A stretch of DNA of 64,000 bases, taken from positions 62,001 to 126,000 of the forward strand of contig NZ_WJBU01000001.1 in NCBI RefSeq assembly GCF_009646335.1. Direction: 5' to 3'. The position numbers and the translations under genes are program-made. The number at the start of each line of letters is the position of its first letter. Within the stretch, counting starts at the first letter, position 1. The DNA comes from Caenimonas koreensis DSM 17982. GTDB taxonomy: Bacteria > Pseudomonadota > Gammaproteobacteria > Burkholderiales > Burkholderiaceae_C. Below the pieces are notes generated by a model, which saw only the letters and a list, made by a program, of their open reading frames with translations, did not search any database and was not told the origin of the DNA. Shown piece by piece: positions 8,017 to 17,062 of this stretch.

Positions 8017-9476
8017 ACAGCGCCGGCCTGTGGATGCTGCTGGTGCTCGCGGTGGCCATCGTCACGACGGGGCTGCCCGTGTGGGCGCTGCTGATCGGCG
8101 TCGCATCGCTGTTCTCGGCGATCGGGCTCGTCATGGGGACGTTCGACGTCGCCATCCTCGCCGCGCTGGGCGGTCGCATCGTGAACCTGCTGGAGCACGA
8201 CCTGTTGCAGGCGATGCCGCTTTACGTCTTCATCGGTGTGCTGCTGCAGCGCGTGGCCGTGGCTGACGCGCTGTTTGAATCGGCAGCGCGGCTGTTCCGC
8301 CGCACGGGCGCAGGCGAGCCGCTCGCGGCGCTGGCGGTGGGCGCCCTAATCGCGCCGATGAATGGCTCGGTCGCGTCCAGCTCCGCACTGCTGGCCCGCC
8401 TGGTCGCGCCGCGCCTGCACAGGCTGGCCGCGCCGAACGCATTGAGCCTGGTGAGCGTGGCCGCGACGATAGGCGTTGTCGTGCCGCCTTCACTCGTGTT
8501 GCTGCTTCTGGGAGACGCGATGCTTCGCGCCCACACCGAGGCGAGCAACCTGCCCGGCTATGTGGCGGGTGAGCGCATCCTGAACACGCAAGACGTATTG
8601 CTGTGTGCCCTGCTGCCTGCGCTGGCGATCCTGCTGGCGTGGGCCGTGGTCGTCTGGCGCAAGGACAGGCTCGTTGCCAATGCATCCGCCGACCTGCCTT
8701 TGCCCCGCTCGCACGTGTGGCTTGCCGCAGCGACAACCGCGATCATCGTGGCGCTGCTGGGCAGCGTCTTCAGTGGCCGCATGTTCGCGGTGGAGGCTGC
8801 CGCCACCGGTGCGTGCTTGCTGGTGATTGCCACACTGGTCACGCGCAAGCTCGATGCAGCGCAATGGCAGTCCGTCCTGTTCGACACGCTCGCCTTGAGC
8901 GGTGCCTTGTTTGCGCTGCTGGTGGGTGCGACGACCTTCAGCCTGGTCTTGCGGATATTCGGCACGGACCGCTGGCTGGCCGACATGATCCTCGCGTCGC
9001 CCCTGCCGCCGATGGCCACAGCGGGGCTGGTCTTGCTCAGCGTCGCACTCTGCGCGTGGGTGCTCGACGCCTTCGAGATGATCTTCGTCGTCATTCCCAT
9101 CGTCGCGCCGCTGTTGATCATGCAGCTCGGCGATGCGCGGCAGGCCGCAGTGCTTTTGCTGCTTGTGCTGCAGATGAGCTTTCTGCTGCCGCCTATGGGT
9201 TACGCGATCTTGATGGCCCGAGCGACGTCGCACCTGCCGAGCGTGGGCAACCGCGATCTGCTGCGTTCACTGGCACCGTTTGTTGCCGTGCAATTGATCG
9301 CCATCGTCACGGTGTTCGCTGCGCCACAAGTCGTGCACATGCTCGACAGGCCCAATGCACGCCTGGCCGCCGACAGGCCCGCCGGCACGCAAGCGCCAAG
9401 CGACGCAGATATCGTGAAGCAGATGGAAGAGATGGCCCAGCAGCCCGAGCCATCCGAAGACGCGCCCAGGAAGTGA
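8013..9476 (+). CDS. TRAP-type transporter large permease (DctM-like)
   Basis: A 487-residue integral membrane protein with a dozen or so hydrophobic segments, the main ion-coupled permease of a TRAP transporter. Recognisable DctM features include MPLYVFIGVLLQR near residue 68, APMNGSVASSSALLARLV and SVAATIGVVVPPSLVLLLLGD, and near the C-terminus LDAFEMIFVVIPIVAPLL and LLPPMGYAILMARA. An 45-residue hydrophilic proline-rich tail is unusual. Its start overlaps the DctQ-like stop. No solute-receptor gene (DctP or TAXI type) is in the window, so the substrate is unknown; small organic acids are typical for the family. Confidence 0.85.
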   Translation: MNSAGLWMLLVLAVAIVTTGLPVWALLIGVASLFSAIGLVMGTFDVAILAALGGRIVNLLEHDLLQAMPLYVFIGVLLQRVAVADALFESAARLFRRTGAGEPLAALAVGALIAPMNGSVASSSALLARLVAPRLHRLAAPNALSLVSVAATIGVVVPPSLVLLLLGDAMLRAHTEASNLPGYVAGERILNTQDVLLCALLPALAILLAWAVVVWRKDRLVANASADLPLPRSHVWLAAATTAIIVALLGSVFSGRMFAVEAAATGACLLVIATLVTRKLDAAQWQSVLFDTLALSGALFALLVGATTFSLVLRIFGTDRWLADMILASPLPPMATAGLVLLSVALCAWVLDAFEMIFVVIPIVAPLLIMQLGDARQAAVLLLLVLQMSFLLPPMGYAILMARATSHLPSVGNRDLLRSLAPFVAVQLIAIVTVFAAPQVVHMLDRPNARLAADRPAGTQAPSDADIVKQMEEMAQQPEPSEDAPRK

Positions 9477-9511
9477 CGCCTGACAGGTAGCGCCACCCCG
9501 GGCGCCACGCG

Positions 9512-10936
9512 TCAGAGCTTCACGTATTCGTACTCGACCTGCTGCGCATTGATGCCGCGATCGGGCGGCGCGATCCAGCCGGCCATCTTGCCGGGCTCGA
9601 TCACGCGTTGCATCAGGCTCTTGACGAAGGTGATGTCGTCTTGCGTCGGCAGCCACTGGCTCTTCATCGCGTCGTACTCGGCCTGCGAAATCGGCTGGCC
9701 TTCGGGCGTGGTGGGCACATTCGCCCACATGCCGACCTGCCTGCGGAACCGCGTCGAAGGCAGCTTGAATTCGAATGCCACGCCCGCGCGCTTGATGCCC
9801 ATGTTCCAGCGCGTGAGGCCAACGTTGCAGTCCTTCACGTATTCAAGCCGCGTGATCTCGTTCATGCCGTTGCGCGTGGAGATCACCTCTCCCTTGACGC
9901 CACCCTTGCCATCGGGCACCTGGATCGTCATCTCGGTATCCAGCTCCACGTGATCCGCAAACTTCGCTTCGTCCGGGCGGCCCTTGATGCCGTTGCTGAA
10001 GTAGTTGGCGGCGTTCGACGAGGCTTCCGAGCCGAACAGGTCGAGCGAGCTCGTGAACCAGAAGTTCATGAACTTCTGCACCGTGGGCAAGTCGATCACG
10101 CCAGCCTTGCGCAGGGTCGCCACGTCGTCCGTGTCGAGCTCCTTCATCACTTCCAGCGTGCGCTTGATCACGCGGCCAATGCCCGTCTCGCCCACGAACA
10201 TGTGGTGCGCTTCTTCCGTCAGCATGAAGCGGGTGGTGCGTGCGAGCGGATCGAACGCGCTTTCTGCAAACGACTTGAGCTGGAACTTACCGTCACGGTC
10301 CGTGAAGTACGTGAACATGTAGAACGACAGCCAGTTGTCCATCGGCTCGTTGAACGTGCCCAGAATGCGCGGCTTGTTCACATCGCCACTGTGGCGCTCA
10401 AGAAGCTCTTCCGCCTCTTCGCGGCCATCGCGGCCGAAGTGCGCGTGCAACAGGTACACCATGGCCCACAGGTGGCGGCCTTCTTCGACGTTCACCTGGA
10501 ACAGGTTGCGCAAGTCGTAGAGCGACGGTGCGGTGTGCCCGAGCAAGCGCTGTTGTTCAACCGATGCCGGCTCCGTGTCGCCCTGCGTCACGATCAGGCG
10601 GCGGAAGGTCGAGCGATATTCTCCGGGCACGTCTTGCCACACGTCCTGGCCCATGAAGTCGCCAAAGCCGATCTTGCGGTTTTCTTCCTTGTCGGCCAGG
10701 AAGATGCCCCAGCGGTAGTCGGGCATGGGCGTGTAGCCGTAGCTCGCCCAGCCTTGCGCATCAACGCCCACGGCGGTGCGCAGGTAAACCTCTTTGGCCT
10801 TGAAATCGCTCGGCCCCATTTCGTCCCACCACGAAAGGAACGCGGGCTGCCAGTGTTCCAGCGCGCGCTGCAGCTGGCGGTTCTCGGCGAGGTGAACGTT
10901 GTTGGGAATGAGTGCTTGCAGGTCGATGTTGCTCAT
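9512..10936 (-). CDS. boxB: Benzoyl-CoA 2,3-epoxidase, oxygenase subunit BoxB
   Basis: A 474-residue diiron oxygenase that converts benzoyl-CoA and O2 to 2,3-epoxybenzoyl-CoA, the committed step of the aerobic CoA-dependent benzoate pathway. The length matches the family. Iron-ligand motifs of the ferritin-like fold are visible: E152-x-x-H155 (EEGRH) and E241-x-x-H244 (TEEAHHMF), with further acidic residues on flanking helices. It is the last gene of the leftward boxR-boxC-boxB operon, starting 10 bases after the boxC stop. The reductase BoxA, which passes electrons from NADPH to BoxB, is not encoded in the window. Confidence 0.97.
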   Translation of the reverse strand: MSNIDLQALIPNNVHLAENRQLQRALEHWQPAFLSWWDEMGPSDFKAKEVYLRTAVGVDAQGWASYGYTPMPDYRWGIFLADKEENRKIGFGDFMGQDVWQDVPGEYRSTFRRLIVTQGDTEPASVEQQRLLGHTAPSLYDLRNLFQVNVEEGRHLWAMVYLLHAHFGRDGREEAEELLERHSGDVNKPRILGTFNEPMDNWLSFYMFTYFTDRDGKFQLKSFAESAFDPLARTTRFMLTEEAHHMFVGETGIGRVIKRTLEVMKELDTDDVATLRKAGVIDLPTVQKFMNFWFTSSLDLFGSEASSNAANYFSNGIKGRPDEAKFADHVELDTEMTIQVPDGKGGVKGEVISTRNGMNEITRLEYVKDCNVGLTRWNMGIKRAGVAFEFKLPSTRFRRQVGMWANVPTTPEGQPISQAEYDAMKSQWLPTQDDITFVKSLMQRVIEPGKMAGWIAPPDRGINAQQVEYEYVKL

Positions 10937-10946
10937 GACGTTTCCT

Positions 10947-12635
10947 TCAGATTCGTTTCCAGTCGAACTTGGCCTTCTTGCCAGTGCCGAACAATTTCAA
11001 GGCGCCCTCTTCGCCCACCGCATTCGGGCGAATGAAGATCCAGTTCTGCCACGCAGACAGGCGGCCGAAGACGCGCGTCTCCATCGTCTCCTTGCCCGGA
11101 AAGCGCAGCGATGCTTCCATGCCGGTGAGCGCATCCGGCGAGAGTGATGCGCGCTCTTCCAGCGTGATGCGAATCTCGTCGTCCCAGTCGATGTCGTCGG
11201 GCGTGAGCGTCACAAGCCCCAGCGCCAGCGCCTGGTCGGCGCGCAGCTGGCTGTCTTGCAGCGAATGCAGTTGCGCAATGGTCGCTTCGTCTTCGCAAAA
11301 CCGCGTTTGCAGGCGCGTGAGGCCATTGACTTCCGGGTAACGGCCGAAGTTGGCTTCGCTCAATTGCAGCGACGGCGCTGCATCCGGCGCGTCGGGCAAG
11401 TCGAGCATGTAGATGCGGTCTGCGGCCAGCGCGAGTTCGAACAACGTGCCCGAGAAGCACGAGCCTTGATCGACCAGCGCGATGAGCGAGCGCGACGTCA
11501 CGTCCAGCCGCGCCAGCGTGCGGCGCAGCGCGCCAATCGTCTCGCGCACGAGCCAGTGGGACTTGTGCTTTTCCAGCACGTCATCAGCAGCCATCACCTT
11601 GTTGTGATCGCCGCGTGTCTTGAGCACCCAGGTGCCGATTTCAAGCTCGTTCGTGCGCAGGTTCAGGATGAGGTCGTCCAGCTCGCGCGCCAGTTGCAGC
11701 GGCCACCAGTTGGCGCCTGCAGCTTCGATCGCCTCGGGCGTCGATTCGATATTGGCATTGGGCGCGTGCACGGTGATCGTCGCGATGCGTGCCGCGCGGT
11801 CGAGGGTCGCTTCGACCGTCGTGTAGTGATAGCCGTTGTCTTCCAGGCGCAGCGGCACCGGCGTGAGAACAATGCCCTTGCCGCCAGCGCGTGTCGACTG
11901 CTTCTTCAGCGCTTCAACTTCCGCGGCCACGAGCTGCGGAAACTGCTGCGGCTTGGCGTGCGCATCAATCAGCTTCCAGTCGCGTGCGCGGTCGGCTCGG
12001 ACGCCCTCGCTCGTTGTGCAGAAGATGTCGGCGAGGTCGCGGCGCACCTTGCGTTTGTCCGTCACGCGCGTGAGGCCGCCCGTTCCCGGCAGCACACCCA
12101 GCAACGGCACTTCCGGCAGGCTCACGGTGGACGAGCGGTCATCCACCATCACGATGCGGTCGCACGCCAACGCCAGTTCATAGCCGCCGCCCGCGCAAGC
12201 GCCCGTCACCGAGGCAAGCGACTTCAGGCCGTCGTTACGCGAAGAGTCTTCCAGGCCATTGCGCGTCTCGTTGGTGAATTTGCAGAAGTTCACCTTCCAG
12301 GCGTGGGTAGACAAGCCGAGCATGTAGATGTTGGCGCCCGAGCACCAGATCTTTTCCCTGCCGCTTTCGAACACCACGACCTTCACCGACGGGTGCTCGA
12401 AGCGGATGCGATTGATCGCGTCGTGCAGCTCGATATCGACACCCAGGTCGTAGCTGTTGAGCTTGAGCTTGTAGCCCGGCTTGATGCCGCCGTCTTCATT
12501 GATGTCCAGCTTCAGGCTCGCAACTTCACCATCGACGGCCAGCGTCCAGTGCTGGTATTTGGCTGGATGCGTCGCGAAGCTCACGAGCTCGCGGTCGCCC
12601 TGCTTGATCAGCAGGGGCTCGGTAATGGCGTTCAT
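10947..12635 (-). CDS. boxC: 2,3-epoxybenzoyl-CoA dihydrolase BoxC
   Basis: A 562-residue enzyme with two crotonase-type halves, opening the epoxide ring hydrolytically and releasing formate to give 3,4-dehydroadipyl-CoA semialdehyde. The first half shows VVFESGREKIWCSGANIYML (oxyanion-hole strand) and TGACAGGGYELALACDRI; the second shows DQGSCFSGTLFELALAADRI. The start ATG is at 12633-12635 and overlaps the boxR stop codon by an ATGA, so boxR and boxC are translationally coupled. Length agrees with known BoxC proteins of about 555 residues. Together with BoxB and the ligase across the divergent promoter it forms the upper pathway. Confidence 0.96.
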   Translation of the reverse strand: MNAITEPLLIKQGDRELVSFATHPAKYQHWTLAVDGEVASLKLDINEDGGIKPGYKLKLNSYDLGVDIELHDAINRIRFEHPSVKVVVFESGREKIWCSGANIYMLGLSTHAWKVNFCKFTNETRNGLEDSSRNDGLKSLASVTGACAGGGYELALACDRIVMVDDRSSTVSLPEVPLLGVLPGTGGLTRVTDKRKVRRDLADIFCTTSEGVRADRARDWKLIDAHAKPQQFPQLVAAEVEALKKQSTRAGGKGIVLTPVPLRLEDNGYHYTTVEATLDRAARIATITVHAPNANIESTPEAIEAAGANWWPLQLARELDDLILNLRTNELEIGTWVLKTRGDHNKVMAADDVLEKHKSHWLVRETIGALRRTLARLDVTSRSLIALVDQGSCFSGTLFELALAADRIYMLDLPDAPDAAPSLQLSEANFGRYPEVNGLTRLQTRFCEDEATIAQLHSLQDSQLRADQALALGLVTLTPDDIDWDDEIRITLEERASLSPDALTGMEASLRFPGKETMETRVFGRLSAWQNWIFIRPNAVGEEGALKLFGTGKKAKFDWKRI

Positions 12636-13570
12636 TGGACAGTTTCCTTTTTGCGGCGCGCTGGCGCCGGGGACTTGGCGGGTACGGCTCTTTCGAGGTC
12701 TTTGAGGGATTGCTTGATGCTGCGTGCCGTCGTGTCCACCACGGCATCGGCACGTGCATACAGAACTTCGCGGCTGGCCAGGATGCGGCGGATGTCTTCC
12801 ATGGCCTCGCCCGCCGCGCTGCGGGCGGCACCGCGCTCGCCGCTGGTGGCTTCGAACGGCCGCATGTCGCCCTGAGCCATCACGCGGCTCATGTGCTCCT
12901 GCGGGCTGGCCTTGAGCCACACGCAATAGAAGTGGCTTTGCAGCAGGTCAAACGTTTCGCGCTCGCTCACGATGCTGCCGCCGGTGGTCATCACCACGCC
13001 GTCTGCGTGGTCCTGCGCGATGCGGGCCAGTGCGCGGCGCTCATAGCGCCGGTAGCCGCCCTGCCCGTGCAACAGCAATATTTCATTCATGCTGGTGCCG
13101 GCTTCACGCTCGATCTCGCGGTCGAGCTCCACAAACGGCAAGCCGCGGTCGCTTGCGAGCTGTTCGCCCAGTGTTGACTTGCCCGCCCCACGCAGCCCGA
13201 TCAACGCAATGCGCTTCTCGCGCCCCGCATCGGCGGCCAGCCCAAAGGCAGAAGCAATCAGCGCATAGGCCTTGTCCAGTTGCGATTCATCCAGCCGCGC
13301 CAGCAGGCCATGCACGCGCGCCATGGCAGGCAGCGGTGCGTCTTGCAGGAGTTCGATCAGGGTGATGTGCAGCGCGCGGGCCGTGGCCTCCAGCGAGTTG
13401 ATCGACACATTGCCCCTGCCACTTTCCACATCGGCCAGAAAGCGCTCGGACAAGCCTGAATCACTCGCCAGTTGTTTGCGCGTCATGCCGCGCCGCGCCC
13501 GCCATGCCCGCACCCGCGCACCCAATTCCACGAGGGTGACGCTGGCTTCGTTTTCGTTGACGATCGACAT
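12632..13570 (-). CDS. boxR: Benzoyl-CoA-responsive repressor BoxR
   Basis: A 312-residue regulator with the two-part architecture specific to BoxR/BzdR. Residues 12-75 form an XRE-type helix-turn-helix (TRKQLASDSGLSERFLADVESGRG), and residues 120-285 form a shikimate-kinase-like domain with P-loop GLRGAGKST at 125-133. In characterised relatives benzoyl-CoA binds the kinase-like part and relieves repression. It is the first gene of the leftward box operon and lies against the shared control region at 13571-13709, so it probably represses both arms and itself. Confidence 0.95.
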   Translation of the reverse strand: MSIVNENEASVTLVELGARVRAWRARRGMTRKQLASDSGLSERFLADVESGRGNVSINSLEATARALHITLIELLQDAPLPAMARVHGLLARLDESQLDKAYALIASAFGLAADAGREKRIALIGLRGAGKSTLGEQLASDRGLPFVELDREIEREAGTSMNEILLLHGQGGYRRYERRALARIAQDHADGVVMTTGGSIVSERETFDLLQSHFYCVWLKASPQEHMSRVMAQGDMRPFEATSGERGAARSAAGEAMEDIRRILASREVLYARADAVVDTTARSIKQSLKDLERAVPAKSPAPARRKKETVQ

Positions 13571-13596
13571 GGAAGTTGTGCTTTTTCGACCAGGAC

Positions 13597-13657
13597 TTGC
13601 GCTAGATCAAGATTGCACTATACTTCCTGTTGCAGCCAAGTCAAGCAGTTTATTGCA
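13597..13657. promoter_or_regulatory. Box divergent promoter with repeated candidate BoxR boxes
   Basis: The 139-bp gap between boxR and the flavodoxin gene holds TTGCGCTA (13597-13604) and TTGCACTA (13613-13620), then TTGCA at 13630-13634 and 13653-13657, all in direct orientation with starts 16, 17 and 23 bases apart. A rightward promoter fits TTGCGC as -35 (13597-13602) and TATACT as -10 (13619-13624) with a 16-base spacer. The second box overlaps the -10, which would suit repression by occlusion. TGCA-containing operators have been reported for BoxR in other genera; use here is inferred. Confidence 0.6.
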
Positions 13658-13709
13658 GGTCAAACAAGAGTCGCGCCGCAGCCGTGCGCGACAAGAGGAC
13701 AGACAAAAC

Positions 13710-14189
13710 ATGAAGCTCAAGATACTTGTCGGCACCATGACAAGCACCGCCGACTACGTCGCGCAGGCCATCCAGATGGACTGCGCCGATATCGCCGACG
13801 ACATCGAAGTCCTGCTCATGGACGGCAGGGACATCTCGGTGTTTGACGACCCGCAGGCGCTCTACCTCATCTGCACTTCCACCTATGGCTCGGGCGACGT
13901 GCCCGACAACGCGCGTGCGCTCTACGACTCGCTCGACGCCACGCCCAAGTTCCTCGGCCATGTGCGCTACGGCGTGATTGCGCTGGGCGACCGCACGTAC
14001 CTGAGCACCTTCGCATTTGGCGGCAAGAAGTTCGATGAACGGCTGCAAGGCCTGGGCGCGCAACGCATCGGCGATGTGTGGTGCCACGATGCCAGCGCCG
14101 GAACGATGCCCGAAGAGCTCGCCACCGCATGGTGCCGCGAATGGCTCGCGCTGGCTGCAGCAACCGCGCCCGCCCAGACCACTGCCTGA
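13710..14189 (+). CDS. Flavodoxin-domain protein
   Basis: A 159-residue single-domain flavodoxin of the MioC or sulfite-reductase-flavin type. FMN-binding loops are visible: GTMTSTADY at residues 8-16 for phosphate, TSTYGSGDVPDN at 56-67, and LGDRTYL near 92-98. It is the first gene after the box promoter and lies 10 bases ahead of the benzoate-CoA ligase, so it is almost certainly expressed with the box pathway. Because boxA is missing from the locus, an electron-transfer role to BoxB is an attractive but untested idea. The ATG at 13710 follows AAGAGGA. Confidence 0.85.
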   Translation: MKLKILVGTMTSTADYVAQAIQMDCADIADDIEVLLMDGRDISVFDDPQALYLICTSTYGSGDVPDNARALYDSLDATPKFLGHVRYGVIALGDRTYLSTFAFGGKKFDERLQGLGAQRIGDVWCHDASAGTMPEELATAWCREWLALAAATAPAQTTA

Positions 14190-14199
14190 ACGCGCGCCC

Positions 14200-15786
14200 A
14201 TGAACATCAGCCGCGCCGACCATTCCCACTCCCCGCCGCGCGTCGAGATTCCGCACGACTACAACGCGGCCTTCGACCTGCTTGAGCGCAATGCCAGCCG
14301 GCCAGACAGCATCGCTTTCGTCGATGCGGCCAGCGGCGCCAAGCTCACTTATGGCGAGTTGGCCCACCAGGCCTATCGCTTCGCCAACGCATTGCGCGCA
14401 CTCGGCTTGCCGGCTGAAGCACGCGTGATGGTCGCGATGCTCGACACGCTGGAATGGCCTGTCGTGTTTCTGGGCGCAATGCTCGCGGGCGTCGTGCCCG
14501 TCGCAACGAACACCTTGCTCACCACGAAAGACTTCGACTTCATGCTGCGCGACTCGCGCGCGCAGGCCTTGTTCGTGTCGAAGCCGTTGCTGCCCGCCTT
14601 CGAATCGCTGATCGGCAGCATCCCTACATTGCGCCATGTGTTCATTGCGGGCACGGACACGCCGGATTCAGTGGCTGCCCTGGTGAAGTCGGGCGATGGT
14701 GAGCGGCGCGTTGCCGACACCACCGCCGATGACCCTGCGTTCTGGCTTTACTCCAGCGGCTCGACCGGCACGCCGAAAGGCACGGTGCATCTGCACAGCC
14801 ACCTGATCCAGACCGCGGAGTTGTATGGCCGCGGCGTGCTCGGAATTCGCGCGGACGACGTGGTGTTCTCTGCCGCCAAGCTGTTCTTTGCCTACGGCCT
14901 TGGCAACAGCCTGACGTTTCCGATGAGCGTGGGCGCAACGGCCGTGTTGTGGCCCGGCCGCCCGACACCGGGCGATGTCTTCAACACGTTGAAGACTTAC
15001 CAGCCGACGATCTTCTACGGCGTGCCAACGCTGTTTGCCGCACTGCTCGCGGACCCGAACAAGCCGGCGCGCAGCGAGCTGAAGCTGCGCGTGTGCACCA
15101 GCGCTGGTGAAGCCCTGCCCGCCGATATCGGCAACCGCTGGACCGGGCAGTACGGCTGCGAAATCCTCGATGGCATCGGCTCGACCGAGATGCTGCACAT
15201 CTTCCTGTCGAACCGGCCCGGCCAGGTGCGTTACGGCACCACGGGCCAGGCAGTGCCGGGCTACGAATTGCGTGTGGTGGGCGATGACGGCAAGGAATGC
15301 GGCGACGGCGAGATCGGCGAGCTGCAGATCATGGGCCCGAGCTCGGCGATCATGTACTGGAACAACCGCGCCAAGACCAAGGCCACGTTCGCAGGCGAAT
15401 GGACGCGCAGCGGCGACAAGTACACGCGCGACGCCGATGGCTTCTACACCTACGGTGGCCGCAGCGACGACATGCTCAAAGTCGGCGGCATCTACGTCTC
15501 GCCCTTCGAAGTCGAGGCCTGCCTCATGACGCATCCGGCGGTGCTGGAAGCCGCCGTGGTTGGCGCCGCTGATACCGACGAGCTGGTCAAGCCCAAGGCG
15601 TACGTCGTCTTCAAGGCGTCGCAGTCAGCGAGCATTGAAGAACTGCAGGCCCACGTGAAGTCGCGCCTCGCGCCGTACAAATACCCGCGCTGGATCGAAT
15701 TCGTTGCCGAGCTGCCCAAGACAGCGACCGGAAAAATCCAGCGCTTCAAGTTGCGCAACGCTGCGAAGGCGGCACACTCCGGGTAA
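14200..15786 (+). CDS. bclA: Benzoate-CoA ligase
   Basis: A 528-residue AMP-forming acyl-CoA ligase that activates benzoate to benzoyl-CoA. The ATP phosphate loop YSSGSTGTPKG lies near residue 184, the adenylate motif DGIGSTEMLHIFLSN near 324, YGGRSDDMLKVGGIYVSP near 418, and the catalytic lysine in PKTATGKIQRFKLR near 511. GSTEMLH and the overall N-terminus (IPHDYNAAFDLLERN) are typical of benzoate rather than general acyl ligases. It follows the flavodoxin gene by 10 bases. It supplies the substrate for BoxB encoded on the opposite arm. Confidence 0.95.
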   Translation: MNISRADHSHSPPRVEIPHDYNAAFDLLERNASRPDSIAFVDAASGAKLTYGELAHQAYRFANALRALGLPAEARVMVAMLDTLEWPVVFLGAMLAGVVPVATNTLLTTKDFDFMLRDSRAQALFVSKPLLPAFESLIGSIPTLRHVFIAGTDTPDSVAALVKSGDGERRVADTTADDPAFWLYSSGSTGTPKGTVHLHSHLIQTAELYGRGVLGIRADDVVFSAAKLFFAYGLGNSLTFPMSVGATAVLWPGRPTPGDVFNTLKTYQPTIFYGVPTLFAALLADPNKPARSELKLRVCTSAGEALPADIGNRWTGQYGCEILDGIGSTEMLHIFLSNRPGQVRYGTTGQAVPGYELRVVGDDGKECGDGEIGELQIMGPSSAIMYWNNRAKTKATFAGEWTRSGDKYTRDADGFYTYGGRSDDMLKVGGIYVSPFEVEACLMTHPAVLEAAVVGAADTDELVKPKAYVVFKASQSASIEELQAHVKSRLAPYKYPRWIEFVAELPKTATGKIQRFKLRNAAKAAHSG

Positions 15787-15874
15787 GCCAGAGTACGCGC
15801 CGCAGGGGCGGCAGGTTAAAAATGCTTTAGGCCTCAACTAATTCGCCGTGCACCTATTCACAAGGAAGACAGAC

Positions 15875-17062
15875 ATGACCACCCGCCGCCTCGTCCTCTC
15901 CCGCAGCGCCGCCCTGATTGGCGCCGCCTCGACCGGCCTGCTGCTGCCGCAAATCGCCCGCGCGCAGTCGGGCAAGATCCGCGTTGGTTTGATGCTGCCG
16001 TACACCGGCACCTTTGCGCAGCTGGGCGTCGCCATCGAAAACGGCGTGCGCATGGCGATCAATGAAAAAGGCGGCAAGCTGGGTGGCCGCGACATCGAAT
16101 GGTTCAAGGTCGATGACGAAGCCGAACCATCCAAGGGTGTTGAAAACGCGACCAAGCTCGTGCAGCGCGACAAGGTCGATGTGCTGATCGGCACCGTGCA
16201 TTCAGGCGTGCAGATGGGCATCCAGAAAGTCGTGCGCGAAAGCGGCACGCTGTGCCTGATCCCGAATGCTGGCGTGCATGCCGCCACCCGCGCGCTGTGC
16301 GCACCCAACGTCTTCCGCACGTCCTTCACCAATTCGCAGCCCACGCTCGCGCTTGGCAAGGCCATGGTGGACAAGGGCCACAAGAAAGCCGTGTGGATCA
16401 CCTGGAAGTACGCTGCGGGCGACGAAGCTTTCGAAGGTTTTCGCGACAGCTACACCAAGGCCGGCGGCACGATCATCAAGGAACTGGGCCTGCCCTTCCC
16501 CAATGTTGAATTCCAGGCGCTGCTCACCGAAATCGCTTCGCTCAAACCCGATGCAGTTGCGTGCTTCTTCGCAGGCGGCGGCGCAGCCAAGTTCATCAAG
16601 GACTACGCAGCTGCGGGCCTCAAAGGCAAGATCCCGCTGTACGGCTCGGGCTTTCTCACCGAAGGCGTGCTGGATGCCGCAGGCCCTGCTGCCGACGGCA
16701 TCATCACCACGATGCACTACGGCGACTCGCTCAACACGCCGCGCGACAACAAGTTCCGCCTTGAATACGCCAAGACATTCCGCATGCAGCCGGACGTGTA
16801 CGCCGTTCAGGGCTACGACACGGGCCTGCTGCTCGCACATGGCATGGCCGCCGTCAAGGGCGATATCGGCGCGAAGCAGGCGCTGTACAAGTCGATGGAG
16901 ACAGCCGTGATCGACAGCCCGCGCGGCAAGTGGACGATGAGCCCGTCGCACAACCCGGTGCAGGACATGTACCTGCGCGTGGTCGAGAACAAGGAAAACA
17001 AGGTGATTGGCGTGGCAGCCAAGGCGCTCGCCGATTCGGGCGCCGGCTGCAAGATGGCTTGA
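15875..17062 (+). CDS. ABC transporter substrate-binding protein (LivK-like)
   Basis: A 395-residue periplasmic receptor of the branched-chain amino-acid/aromatic type. The ATG at 15875 follows AAGGAAG, and the first 30 residues form a signal peptide (TTRRLVLSRSAAL start, A-R-A-Q cleavage); the twin arginines suggest possible Tat use. The mature part shows the type I fold: RVGLMLPYTGTFAQLG, then EWFKVDDEAEPSKGVEN and DKVDVLIGTVHSG. Located directly after bclA and followed by the membrane and ATPase genes, it probably binds benzoate or another aromatic acid rather than leucine. Confidence 0.88.
   Translation: MTTRRLVLSRSAALIGAASTGLLLPQIARAQSGKIRVGLMLPYTGTFAQLGVAIENGVRMAINEKGGKLGGRDIEWFKVDDEAEPSKGVENATKLVQRDKVDVLIGTVHSGVQMGIQKVVRESGTLCLIPNAGVHAATRALCAPNVFRTSFTNSQPTLALGKAMVDKGHKKAVWITWKYAAGDEAFEGFRDSYTKAGGTIIKELGLPFPNVEFQALLTEIASLKPDAVACFFAGGGAAKFIKDYAAAGLKGKIPLYGSGFLTEGVLDAAGPAADGIITTMHYGDSLNTPRDNKFRLEYAKTFRMQPDVYAVQGYDTGLLLAHGMAAVKGDIGAKQALYKSMETAVIDSPRGKWTMSPSHNPVQDMYLRVVENKENKVIGVAAKALADSGAGCKMA

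Noticed and set aside
8603-9490. A 295-codon frame inside the DctM-like gene
   Set aside because: It lies out of frame within a certain membrane-protein gene and gives an Arg-rich product.
11256-12875. A 539-codon plus-strand frame opposite boxC
   Set aside because: BoxC motifs on the minus strand are clear; the antisense product is low in complexity and Arg-rich.
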